Part shown: piece after piece, positions 45,225 through 53,591 of the stretch
Position numbering within the stretch: the first letter of the stretch is position 1
How the letters are laid out: the number at the start of each line of letters is the position of its first letter
Source of the DNA: UBA11872 sp965198285
Lineage (GTDB): Bacteria; Chloroflexota; UBA11872
NCBI GenBank assembly: GCA_965198285.1
Contig: OZ240251.1
Location: 1,798,001 to 1,862,000 of the forward strand
DNA length: 64,000 nt
Direction of reading: 5' to 3'
Notes under the pieces: generated by a model
Seen by the model: only the letters and a program-made list of their open reading frames with translations
Databases searched by the model: none
Told to the model about the DNA's origin: nothing
Translations under genes and position numbers: made by a program

Positions 45225-46300
45225 GTGGACGGTTTAGCGGGATCCGCCGGCTCCCGATCCGAGAGTCCGGCTTCGTCGAAGGTGGCCATTTCAGACAGGC
45301 AGGCGGCGGCGATTTCAACCAGGCCTGTCGCCAGCAGGGCGCCCGTGCCTTCGCCCAGCCGCATATCGAGATCGAGCAGGGGCCGCAGGCCCAGGTGCTC
45401 AAGCGCAATTCGATGACCCGGCTCGGCCGACAAGTGGCCGGCGATCACGTAATCTAGAACCGTGGGGCACAGGCTGTGCGCGATGAGGCTCGCAGCGCCG
45501 GAGACGAAGCCGTCGAGAATGACCGCCCGCCGAGCCAGCGCTCCGCCGAGAACCACCCCGGCCAGCACCCCGATCTCGAAGCCGCCAACCTTCGTCAGCA
45601 CGTCCAACCCGTCGGCGGGGTCCGGCCGATTCAAATCCAAGGCCCGCTGGACACAGGCGATCTTGTGCTCAAGCTCCGGATTTGTGCGACCCGTGCCTCG
45701 CCCGGTGGTCAGTCCAGGCGACGTGCCAGTCAGAGCGGCCGTGATGGCGCTTGCCGACGTGGTGTTTCCGATGCCCATGTCGCCGGTTGCGATGATCTGC
45801 GCTCCCCGCTCGGCGCCGGACACGGCGAGGTTCACGCCCGCCCTGATACATGCCGCTGCCTGGGCACGCGTCATGGCTGGTCCGCGGGTCATGTCTTCGG
45901 TGCCCCTTCCGGCGGCCACCACCTGTAAGTCCGGGTGCGGGTCCAGGGGCGTGGCAACGCCCGCATCCACTATGACCAGCTCAACCCCGCGAGCGCGAGC
46001 CATCACACTGATCGCCGCGCCGCCTGCCAGGAAGTTCAGCACCATCTGGGCCGTGACCGCCTGGGGATATCCAGTTACGCCCTGCGCCACCACTCCGTGA
46101 TCGGCGGCCGCCACGATGAGCGTGGTCTCTCGGACGGTGGGTCGCGCGGTTCCGAAGATGCCCGCGAGTTGGATTGACAAGTCTTCCAGCCGACCCAGGC
46201 TGCCCGGTGGCTTGGTGAGTTGTTGTTGACGCCGCGTCGCCGCTCGCCTTGCCTGGGTGTCACCCGGGCGGATGTTGGCGACGATGTCGTCGAGGGTCAT
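45221..46300 (-). CDS. cobT: Nicotinate-nucleotide-DMB phosphoribosyltransferase
   Basis: A 359-residue enzyme that activates 5,6-dimethylbenzimidazole to alpha-ribazole phosphate. Motifs: KPPGSLGRLEDLSIQLAGI, VAAADHGVVAQGVTGYPQ, GDMGIGNTTSASAI, KVGGFEIGVLAGVVLGGA and DGFVSGAASLIA, with the C-terminal catalytic Glu in LRPLLDLDMRLGEGTGA. Length is normal. A 125-nt gap separates it from btuD upstream, where a secondary promoter could lie. Confidence 0.96.
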   Translation of the reverse strand: MTLDDIVANIRPGDTQARRAATRRQQQLTKPPGSLGRLEDLSIQLAGIFGTARPTVRETTLIVAAADHGVVAQGVTGYPQAVTAQMVLNFLAGGAAISVMARARGVELVIVDAGVATPLDPHPDLQVVAAGRGTEDMTRGPAMTRAQAAACIRAGVNLAVSGAERGAQIIATGDMGIGNTTSASAITAALTGTSPGLTTGRGTGRTNPELEHKIACVQRALDLNRPDPADGLDVLTKVGGFEIGVLAGVVLGGALARRAVILDGFVSGAASLIAHSLCPTVLDYVIAGHLSAEPGHRIALEHLGLRPLLDLDMRLGEGTGALLATGLVEIAAACLSEMATFDEAGLSDREPADPAKPST

Positions 46301-46425
46301 GACTGGAAGTCAATCCCCCGCTGGGCGCGGATGTCCTGCTCGCGGCAGCGGTGCTTGATCGGCTTCATTTCAGCGACCGGATCCGCGCAATTGATCAGCG
46401 CCTGCGGATCTCGATCGCTCACGGC

Positions 46426-47331
46426 TCAGGTGATGCCTGGCCCGGTTGCCATGGCGCCGGCCGACAGGCGGTGATGCGTTCCTCGGCCGGTGCTGCCGTT
46501 TGCCCCGGTCGCCGGCAAGGGCGATTGGTCGACGTCAGCCGGAGCGATGAGGCTGATGGCTAACGAACCAGTGGCCGGGTCGCGATAGACGGCTGACCGC
46601 ACCCCGAAGGCCGACTCGATGATGTCCGGGACCAGCACGGCTTCCGGCGATCCCTCGGCGAGCACGCGGCCGTCGCTGAGCAGGATCAGCCGGTCGCAAT
46701 ACCGGGCCGCCATGCTTAGGTCGTGGATGGCGGCCACGGCCGTGAGGCCCTCGTCCACTAGCCGACGCACGAGGTCCAGCACGCGCAGCTTGTGCAGCAC
46801 GTCGAGATTGGCGGTGGGTTCGTCCAGGAGCAGCACACGGGGTTGCTGTGCCAGGGCGCGCGAGACGAAGACCCGCTGACGCTCGCCGCCGGACAGGGTG
46901 TCCAGCGTTCGTTCGGCGAACTCCTCAGTTTCGGTGAGCTGCATGGCGTCGCGGGCGATCTGCTCGTCGGCCTCACCCTCGATCTGAAATCGGCTCAGGT
47001 GCGGGTAACGCCCCATCAGCACCAACTCGCGCGCGGTGAAGCCGTGCGTGTAGGGCGCAATCTGCGGAACCAGGGCCAGCGTGGCCGCGACTTCCCTGGA
47101 CGACTTGGACTTGAGGTCCACGCCTTCCAGCCGGACTTCGCCTTCCTGCGGATTGAGCACGCCCGCGATGGCGCGGAGAAACGTGGACTTCCCCGCACCA
47201 TTCGGACCGATCAGACCGACCAACTGCCCGTGATCGGCTTTCAATTCCACGCGATCCAGGAGCGCCTTGGCTTCGACGCGGAAGCTGACGTTGTCTGCCT
47301 GAAGAGCCGTGTCTGTGTCGGTCCGCATCAT
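46426..47331 (-). CDS. btuD: ABC transporter ATP-binding protein (BtuD-like)
   Basis: A 301-residue FecE/BtuD-type ATPase: Walker A GPNGAGKST (residues 42-50), Q-loop in ALVPQIAPYTHGFTARE, signature LSGGERQRVFVSRAL, Walker B VLLLDEPTANLD and the H-loop in AAIHDLSMA. Position after btuF and btuC, and before cobT, makes it the energiser of corrinoid uptake. A Gly/Ser/Thr-rich C-terminal tail of about 45 residues is dispensable-looking. Confidence 0.9.
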   Translation of the reverse strand: MMRTDTDTALQADNVSFRVEAKALLDRVELKADHGQLVGLIGPNGAGKSTFLRAIAGVLNPQEGEVRLEGVDLKSKSSREVAATLALVPQIAPYTHGFTARELVLMGRYPHLSRFQIEGEADEQIARDAMQLTETEEFAERTLDTLSGGERQRVFVSRALAQQPRVLLLDEPTANLDVLHKLRVLDLVRRLVDEGLTAVAAIHDLSMAARYCDRLILLSDGRVLAEGSPEAVLVPDIIESAFGVRSAVYRDPATGSLAISLIAPADVDQSPLPATGANGSTGRGTHHRLSAGAMATGPGIT

Positions 47332-47334
47332 CGA

Positions 47335-48654
47335 CTACTCCGCTAACGAGAAGGGTGGGCTCTTGGAGTCGCCGAGGTCGTCCGGCCACAGGATCCGGGC
47401 CAGGTCCTCGGCCCCGCGAATATTCCAGAAGGACAGCGTGGTGAAGTGCTTGCCCTCAACCAAGTAGATGGCCTCGTTCTTGACGGCGGGAAGCTCGGCC
47501 AGCGCCTCATTGTCCAGCAAGCTCTGCCTGAACTCCTCGGCCCCGAACTCCACCGGTTGGGCGATCACGATCACCTCCGGGTTCATGGCGATCACGCCCT
47601 CCAGGCTGGTGGTCTGATTGCCGTCGATCCCGGCCTCCGCGGCGACGTTCAATCCGCCGGCCGCGGAAATGACTCCGCCTTCGGTGGAGTCTTTGCCGGC
47701 TGTCCAGATCTTGTCGCCGAACTGGGTCAGGGCCAGCACGCGCAGTCGGGTCTCAACCTGGCCGGTTACGGCGATCAGGGCCTGGTAGCGCTCGCGAACT
47801 TCGGTAGCGAACGCGAGCGCCCGCACCTCTTCTCCATAGATGTAGCCCATCAGCAGGATGTTGCTGATCCTGGCCTCGGGGCCTTGCTTGAGCTCGGTTT
47901 GGATCACCGTAATCCCCGCCTTCGACAGGGCAGCAACACCGTCCGCCGAAAAGAACGGGCTGGTCACGATGATGTCCGGTTCCTGCGCGATGATCGTCTC
48001 CGGGTCGCGCGAGATCTCGGTCTTGTCCTGCAACAGGGACGCGACATTGGAGTACGTCTGGTCCTTCGATGCGCCACCAACGGCCACCAGCCGATCCAGC
48101 GGAACGATGGCCAGCGTCATCTCGTCGTGCCCAACGGAGGCCGTGACGATGCGCAGCGGCTTGAACGGGATGCTGACGATGCCATTGAGTCCCTCGACTT
48201 CGCGGGGCCAGCCGAAGTTGGTGGGATCCACGATGCCGTGGACGCCCTGGAACGCCTGGGCGTAGGCCGGTGCGGCAGGCGTGGCTTCCTGGGTCGGGGC
48301 GGGCATGGCGGTGGCATCGGGTGTTGCGGTCGCGGCCGCGCCTGGCGTCGCCTCGGCGGTTGGCTCGGCCGTTGGCCTGGCGGTCGGTGCCGCTGTCCGC
48401 GCTGGCGCTGGCTCGGCCGTGGCTTGCAGTGTCGGGCTTGTCGTAGCGGCCGGTGTCGTAGTGGCTTCGACGCGTGCGACGTGAGGCGTCGCAGCCGGCG
48501 GTAGCGCCGCGGTCTGTGCTGGCGGCGGGGCCTCGGCTTCCGGCCCGCACGCTGAAAATGCGAGCGCTAGAGCCACGGACAGTAGAGGCAGCACCGCGAA
48601 GCTACGAAGTCGCCGCATTGAAACCATGAATCCTCTCAGTGGGCCGCGTTTCAC
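47335..48654 (-). CDS. btuF: Corrinoid-binding lipoprotein (BtuF-like)
   Basis: A 439-residue periplasmic-binding protein of the FecB/BtuF class. A lipobox (AFSAC) lies near residue 35, followed by an Ala/Pro/Thr-rich spacer with TAEPTAEATPGAAATATP repeats (to about residue 125). The binding lobes include RIVTASVGHDEMTLAIVPLDRLVAVG, EPDIIVTSPFF and MNPEVIVIAQP. The ATG overlaps the btuC stop by 4 nt; internal Met codons give a shorter signal peptide. Operon and riboswitch indicate cobalamin or cobinamide as ligand. Confidence 0.88.
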   Translation of the reverse strand: MKRGPLRGFMVSMRRLRSFAVLPLLSVALALAFSACGPEAEAPPPAQTAALPPAATPHVARVEATTTPAATTSPTLQATAEPAPARTAAPTARPTAEPTAEATPGAAATATPDATAMPAPTQEATPAAPAYAQAFQGVHGIVDPTNFGWPREVEGLNGIVSIPFKPLRIVTASVGHDEMTLAIVPLDRLVAVGGASKDQTYSNVASLLQDKTEISRDPETIIAQEPDIIVTSPFFSADGVAALSKAGITVIQTELKQGPEARISNILLMGYIYGEEVRALAFATEVRERYQALIAVTGQVETRLRVLALTQFGDKIWTAGKDSTEGGVISAAGGLNVAAEAGIDGNQTTSLEGVIAMNPEVIVIAQPVEFGAEEFRQSLLDNEALAELPAVKNEAIYLVEGKHFTTLSFWNIRGAEDLARILWPDDLGDSKSPPFSLAE

Positions 48655-49730
48655 AGCGCATAGGCCTGACGCTTGTTGCGGATCAGCAGGAGGATGAAAA
48701 ACGGGGCGCCCACGAAGGCCGTGAGCACGCCCACGCGAAACTCCGCCGGCTGGACGATGGTGCGAGCAAAGGTGTCTGCCACGATCACAAAGACCGCCCC
48801 GGCAATGGCGCTCAGGGGGATCAGCACCCGGTGATCGGGGCCTAACGCCAGCCGCAGGATGTGGGGTGTGACCAGGCCAACGAAGGCGATGGTCCCGCTG
48901 ACGGCCACGGCCGCGCCGGTAGCCAGGGCGGCGGCCGCCAGCAGCAGCACGCGCGTCAGGCCGACGCGTATTCCCAGGGCGCGCGCTTCGTCGTCGCCAA
49001 GCATCAGCAGGTTCAGGTCGCGAGCCCTCAGCAGAATGACGGCCGTGGCGCCGACGATCAGTGGCGCCGAGATGTGGACGTGCTCCCAGGCACGCGAATC
49101 CAGGCCGCCCGCCAGCCAGAACAGGATCTCGCGCAGCGCTTCGTTGTCGGGCAGCAGAATGATGATTGCGGACACGACCGCGCCCAGAAAGGCGTTGACC
49201 GCAACGCCGGCCAGCAGCAGTGTGGCCATGGAGAAATACCCGCCAACCGCGGCAATGCCGTAGACGAGAAACGTCGCCGATACGGCGCCGACAAAGGCAA
49301 ACGCCGGCAGCGCCAGGAAAAAGAGCCCCGTGAGACCGCTGGCGATTGCAATCACGGCGCCCAGCGCCCCACCCGCGGAGACCCCGATGATCCCGGGATC
49401 AGCCATCGGGTTGCGGAATAGACCCTGCATCGTGGCCCCGGCCACCGCCAGGGCCATGCCGACGAAGGCGCCGACCAGGATCCGCGGCAGCCGGATCTGC
49501 TCGATAACGAGGTGCTCGGTGCGGCCGACCTCGGCGGTTTCCAGGCCGATGAACGAGAGCACAATGGCCGCCACGTGCCCGGCCGGGATGTTGACCGGCC
49601 CCAGGCTCAGCGAGATCAGCGCCGCGAGCAGGGCGAGCGCTCCGAGAAGTGCGCCGCCAACAGCCAGACGTATCGCAATGCCAGCCTGGCGGAATTCACG
49701 CATCGACGTCAGTCGAGCGGCCTCTCGCAA
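48651..49730 (-). CDS. btuC: FecCD-family corrinoid permease (BtuC-like)
   Basis: A 359-residue membrane permease with about ten hydrophobic helices. Family motifs are RLPRILVGAFVGMALAVAGATMQGLFRNPMADPGIIGVSAGG, LAGVAVNAFLGAV, FWLAGGLDSRAW, ARALGIRVGLTR and GTIAFVGLVTPHILRLALGPDHR. It is the first gene of the cobalamin operon, about 105 nt downstream of the riboswitch. ATG 49703 is a second in-frame start candidate. Confidence 0.93.
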   Translation of the reverse strand: MREAARLTSMREFRQAGIAIRLAVGGALLGALALLAALISLSLGPVNIPAGHVAAIVLSFIGLETAEVGRTEHLVIEQIRLPRILVGAFVGMALAVAGATMQGLFRNPMADPGIIGVSAGGALGAVIAIASGLTGLFFLALPAFAFVGAVSATFLVYGIAAVGGYFSMATLLLAGVAVNAFLGAVVSAIIILLPDNEALREILFWLAGGLDSRAWEHVHISAPLIVGATAVILLRARDLNLLMLGDDEARALGIRVGLTRVLLLAAAALATGAAVAVSGTIAFVGLVTPHILRLALGPDHRVLIPLSAIAGAVFVIVADTFARTIVQPAEFRVGVLTAFVGAPFFILLLIRNKRQAYAL

Positions 49731-49834
49731 GCCCTACCTCCAGCGAATCTCCGCTGAAGACTAGGGCTTCCGTGTGCCAGGCCCTGCGACCCGACGCCCG
49801 AGGAACCCTCTCTTTGGCGGAGAGCGGTCACCTC

Positions 49835-49998
49835 TCGTTCAGGCAGGTCTCCTGGCTTACGGGCTTAGGTCAGTCGCCGGTCCCTTCCCATCGATCCCTC
49901 GACAGTGGGCTCCGGCCCCGAAATCCCGCTTACAGTGGCGCAACCGCGGCGGATTTTCACCGCCTTCCCTATTCTCCCTAGGGCGGGCACCTGAACGA
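49835..49998 (-). promoter_or_regulatory. Cobalamin riboswitch
   Basis: On the minus strand: P1 5' arm TCGTTCAGG (49998-49990), GGGAAGGCGGTGAAAATCCGC with the adjacent CGCCACTGTAAGCGGG, and then the B12 box AGCCAGGAGACCTGCC (49857-49842), closing with P1 3' arm CCTGAACGA (49843-49835). All core elements of the class are present in order. It precedes btuC and should switch off the uptake and salvage operon when adenosylcobalamin is plentiful. Confidence 0.96.
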
Positions 49999-50307
49999 AC
50001 GATGCGTTACTAAGTTCGGTCGGTTGGGAGTGTTGCCGCGAGGTCGAGACCTGTCAAACGGCTTCCCGCGGAGACCATTGAGCCTGTCCCTTATCGGGCC
50101 AGCCCCGCACGCGAGGCTCTGCCATGGCGGGTTCCAGCGGTGGCTGGTCGATTCCACCAGCGACGGTCCAGGGGCCTTACTCTACTTCGACTCCGTACAA
50201 TTTGACAGCGCGATTTTGGCTCTCGTAGTATTCAGGGTGTGTGCGGGATTCACGACACACGGTCCGGATGTGTGACTGGCGCTCGCGGTCATTCTGAGGA
50301 GGAACCC

Positions 50308-51810
50308 ATGATTGGTCCGGTAACCCGACGCCGAATGTTGCTCGCAAGTGCTGGGGCGGCCCTTGGATTGGCGGGCACCAGCCTACTCGCGGCCTGCGGC
50401 GAGGAAGCGGCCGAGGAGGAGCCGGCATCCCCGGCCGCGCCCGCAGCTTCCGCCGCGTCGCCAGCCCCGGTGGTCGAACCGGCTGCAGCACCGCAGGCGG
50501 GGCCAGTGAATTTCCGGTATGTGACCGATCACACGTCCGGTCCGCGCGGCGCGGCGATGCAGTGGGGCCTTAGCAAGTTTTCCCAGACCCGGCCCAACGT
50601 CAATGTCCGCTTCGTACCGCAACCCTCGCAATACGAGGACGTGTTCGCCATCCAGATGGCCGCCGGTACGCAGGCAGAAGTCGGCATGCTGAATGGCGGC
50701 ACCTTTAACCATTTCGTCGCGGCCGGCGGCTTCTCGCAGATCAACGATGCTCTGGACAAGCATCCGGATTTCAACCCCGAGTTCTGGTACTTCAACGCGG
50801 ACAGCTACACGGTCAACTACGAGTACGGGCAGGCGAACGGTGAGCTGCCACCTCAGGTGATGGAAGGGCCGCAGTACGGCATGCCGTTCCAAGGCGGGCT
50901 GAACGGACCCGCGCTCAACATGACCCTCGCCGAGGAGTACGGCATCGAATTCCCGTCCCCTGGCTGGTCCTATGAGAACGAGTTTCTGGAGGGCGCTAAG
51001 AAGGCCACCGATCCTGAGAAGGGCACGTGGGGGAACTTTGGCGTCCACCAGAGTTTCGACTTCAACTGGGGGCCCATGATGTTTGCCGATGGCGCTCGCT
51101 CACACCGGAATGCGAGCGAGACCGAGCTCTATGTCTTTGAGAATGGCGGCGACACCGGTTTCCAGTTTGCCGTTGACCTCATTCACAAGCACAAGGTCGC
51201 GCCGCCTGCCGCCATTGCGAAAGAGATAAGCGGCGAGTTCGGCGACCCAATGACTGCTGGAAAGGCGTGGGTCAATCTTTGGTGGGCCGGCTATACGGGG
51301 TTCTTCATACCGCGGATCAAGGACCGGTTCCAATGGTCGCTCTGTCCGCAGCCTGTCGGGACGACCGGCAATCAGGGCCACTGGTGGTCGAGCACGGGCA
51401 ACCTGGTGACGAGTGCGGCCACGACCTTTGGCGTAGTCGAGGAGGCCGCTGATTTTTCGCTCTTCACGGCCGGCCCCGTATTCCAGGACCGGATTGCCAT
51501 TGAGCGCGGCACGTTCCCGATCTTGAAGTCTTCCCTCGATCTACCGGAGACGCTTGCGGCGCCGCCGGAAGGCATGAAGTGGCAGAAGACCTTCATGGAG
51601 TACGAGGACAAGAAGCCCATGATGATGCAGCTCCCGAACTTCTGGGAGTTCTTTGAGTGGCGAAACTTCGCCGAAACGGCTTTCATCGGTGATAAGACGG
51701 TCGATGAGGTTGTGCCGCAGATGCTGGACTACGCCCGGCGGGATCTCATCTCTCAGCGGAGCCAATACGACGAGAATCGTGAGAAGCTCGGCTTGCCGCC
51801 GCTCGCGTAG
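50308..51810 (+). CDS. Extracellular solute-binding lipoprotein 3
   Basis: A 500-residue member of the SBP 1/SBP 2 family: TRRRMLLASAG is Tat-like, the lipobox is LAAC, and the binding domain begins TDHTSGPRGAAMQWGLSKF with AAGTQAEVGMLNGG. Instead of the VEK repeats its linker is short and rich in Glu, Ala and Pro (EEAAEEEPASPAAPAAS). ATG 50308 follows GAGGAGG. A hairpin terminator follows. No permease genes are adjacent. Confidence 0.86.
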   Translation: MIGPVTRRRMLLASAGAALGLAGTSLLAACGEEAAEEEPASPAAPAASAASPAPVVEPAAAPQAGPVNFRYVTDHTSGPRGAAMQWGLSKFSQTRPNVNVRFVPQPSQYEDVFAIQMAAGTQAEVGMLNGGTFNHFVAAGGFSQINDALDKHPDFNPEFWYFNADSYTVNYEYGQANGELPPQVMEGPQYGMPFQGGLNGPALNMTLAEEYGIEFPSPGWSYENEFLEGAKKATDPEKGTWGNFGVHQSFDFNWGPMMFADGARSHRNASETELYVFENGGDTGFQFAVDLIHKHKVAPPAAIAKEISGEFGDPMTAGKAWVNLWWAGYTGFFIPRIKDRFQWSLCPQPVGTTGNQGHWWSSTGNLVTSAATTFGVVEEAADFSLFTAGPVFQDRIAIERGTFPILKSSLDLPETLAAPPEGMKWQKTFMEYEDKKPMMMQLPNFWEFFEWRNFAETAFIGDKTVDEVVPQMLDYARRDLISQRSQYDENREKLGLPPLA

Positions 51811-51825
51811 CTGGGACGTCGTTTT

Positions 51826-51857
51826 GTAACGGGCGGGTACCACAACCCGCCCGTTAC
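51826..51857 (+). terminator. Hairpin terminator after SBP 3
   Basis: A perfect 13-bp stem GTAACGGGCGGGT/ACCCGCCCGTTAC with loop ACCACA, 15 nt after the stop; followed by ACGTTTG with only a short T-run. Confidence 0.72.
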
Positions 51858-52048
51858 ACGTTTGATGCGACGCCTAGCGTTGCGACGCGCGGCCCCTGCG
51901 GTTCGCGTAGCGCGATCACCACGGGTCGGAGTCCTTGCCGATGCTTTGGGCCGCATGGCGCGGCACGAGCCGCGGGGCGTGGTGTCCGCGTGCGCTTGAT
52001 GGAGCCCGTCAGCCTGCCCGGTCTATCGCCTTGTCCGTCCCACGGTGG

Positions 52049-52891
52049 TCAGCGGTCGTTCGTAGCCTTTGCCAGCCTCGCCATCATGCGTCGATAGCGT
52101 CGCGCCATCTCCGGACCCCGCTCGGCGAGGTACGTTCGCTCGGCCTGTCGTGCCCCGGCGGGCGAGGGAGGCATTGGCACTTCGATCTCGGCGCTGGTGA
52201 TCTGATCCACCCCCCATTTGTAGGCGACGACTTCACCCTTGCTCACAATCAGATTCACGCCCACATTGGCTTGCACCACGGGCACGCCGTTTTCGCGCCC
52301 CCGTGCCAGCACGGCTTCGTTCTGCCACTTCTTGCGTGAGCCATAGGAGGGGATCAGGATGAACTGCGCCCCGTCCAACACCAGCGTTCGGCTGATCGAC
52401 GGGTTGGCACGGTCGGCGCAGATCACGATGCCGGCGCGTCCCAGCGCCGTATCGAAGGCTCGGAGCTTCGTGCCGATCCGGTTGAACGACCAGGTGGGAT
52501 GCGTGCCTTCTGCAAAGTACGTCTTGTGATAGGTCCCGCGGATCTGCCCATCGGGTCCGATGAACGCGGCGCAGTTGTAGACCTCACGGCCCACCCGCTC
52601 GGCGAAGCCAAAGCACAGGTTGACGCGCAGCTCGCGCGCCAGGCGTCGAAACCGCCGAACATAAGGCCCGTCACGCGGCTCGGCGATCTCGTGCATCAGC
52701 GCGGCCTTCTCGGGGTGCGCCACCACGTCCATGACCACGTAGCCCTCGAGAAACCCTTCCGGGGCTACGATTAACTCGGGCTCCTCACGAGCGGCTTCAC
52801 GCACGTACGCCTCGAGCTTGTCGGCGTTGGCTGGCTTATCCCACTTCTTGGGCTTGATGGAAAGCGCCGCGACTCGAACGGTCCGATACAT
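52049..52891 (-). CDS. Carbon-nitrogen hydrolase (nitrilase superfamily)
   Basis: A 280-residue amidase or nitrilase-like enzyme. The Glu-Lys-Cys catalytic set is in place: E45 (VAPEGFLEGY), K123 (YHKTYF) and C158 (VICADRANP). ATG 52891 fits the family start better than the frame start at 52954, and a GGAGGGAG element lies upstream. Likely cleaves an amide or nitrile of a small molecule; the substrate is not evident. No clear operon partner. Confidence 0.87.
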   Translation of the reverse strand: MYRTVRVAALSIKPKKWDKPANADKLEAYVREAAREEPELIVAPEGFLEGYVVMDVVAHPEKAALMHEIAEPRDGPYVRRFRRLARELRVNLCFGFAERVGREVYNCAAFIGPDGQIRGTYHKTYFAEGTHPTWSFNRIGTKLRAFDTALGRAGIVICADRANPSISRTLVLDGAQFILIPSYGSRKKWQNEAVLARGRENGVPVVQANVGVNLIVSKGEVVAYKWGVDQITSAEIEVPMPPSPAGARQAERTYLAERGPEMARRYRRMMARLAKATNDR

Positions 52892-53163
52892 TCCTGCGTA
52901 CTCCCTCCGCGCGGGCGCAATCGGGCACGGGTCGTGGCACCCGTGTGCCACCATCGATGTCTTCAGATTGCGCGCTACGCCCAGCCCCGTCGGCCCAGGA
53001 GCAATGGTAGGCGCGCTGTCAGGAGGGCTTCAAGTCGGCATCGTGCAGAGGCCGGCACGGATGAGCGCCGGGCTACTACCGCCCACTGCCTCACCCGGGC
53101 CCACGCCTTCCTCCGGCAGCCCGGGGTCACTATCCAGGCGGTCATAACCTAACGCGCCTTCAC

Positions 53164-53591
53164 CTACACCACGGCACTGTGGAACGCCTGGCTCGTGTTC
53201 AACCGCCGTACCGGAGCTTCTTCCAACTCAAGGCGCTTCACGACCGGTTCCACCGCCGCCACAGGGCCGCTTACCACTTGGTGGGCTCGGTTGTCCGCCG
53301 CAATGCGCAGACCCAGGCCGTTTGACGCCACGTTCGCCTCACGCAGCAGCGCCGCCACCCACGGCTTCGAACCAAAGACCACGGCCATGGCGCCTGCTCC
53401 CGGCAGCGCCGTGAGCACGGCGCCGCGCCTGGCCACAAACCGCATCCCATCCTCCAGGCTGAACACGCTCGCCGCCTGCGCCGCCGCCAGCTTCCCCAGA
53501 CTGTGTACCATCGCCACGCTCGGCTGTATCCCCATGCTCGTCCACGGCGCCGTCAGCGTTCCTTCCGCGAACAGAACGGCGACGAATCAGG
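53164..53591 (-). pseudogene. Polyketide synthase acyltransferase domain fragment
   Basis: The minus-strand frame reads AVLFAEGTLTAPWTSMGIQPSVAMVHSLGKLAAAQ (given in parts: helix, then the catalytic MVHSLG serine motif), VFSLEDGMRFVARRGAVLTALPG, AADNRAHQVVSGPVAAVE and LNTSQAFHSAVV before a stop. These match in order the nucleophile elbow, the core and the AFHSxxM motif of a type I PKS acyltransferase. The gene has no upstream ketosynthase and stops at the AFHS motif; the 5' side runs straight into the FAD oxidoreductase stop. It is a truncated, non-functional piece. Confidence 0.75.
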
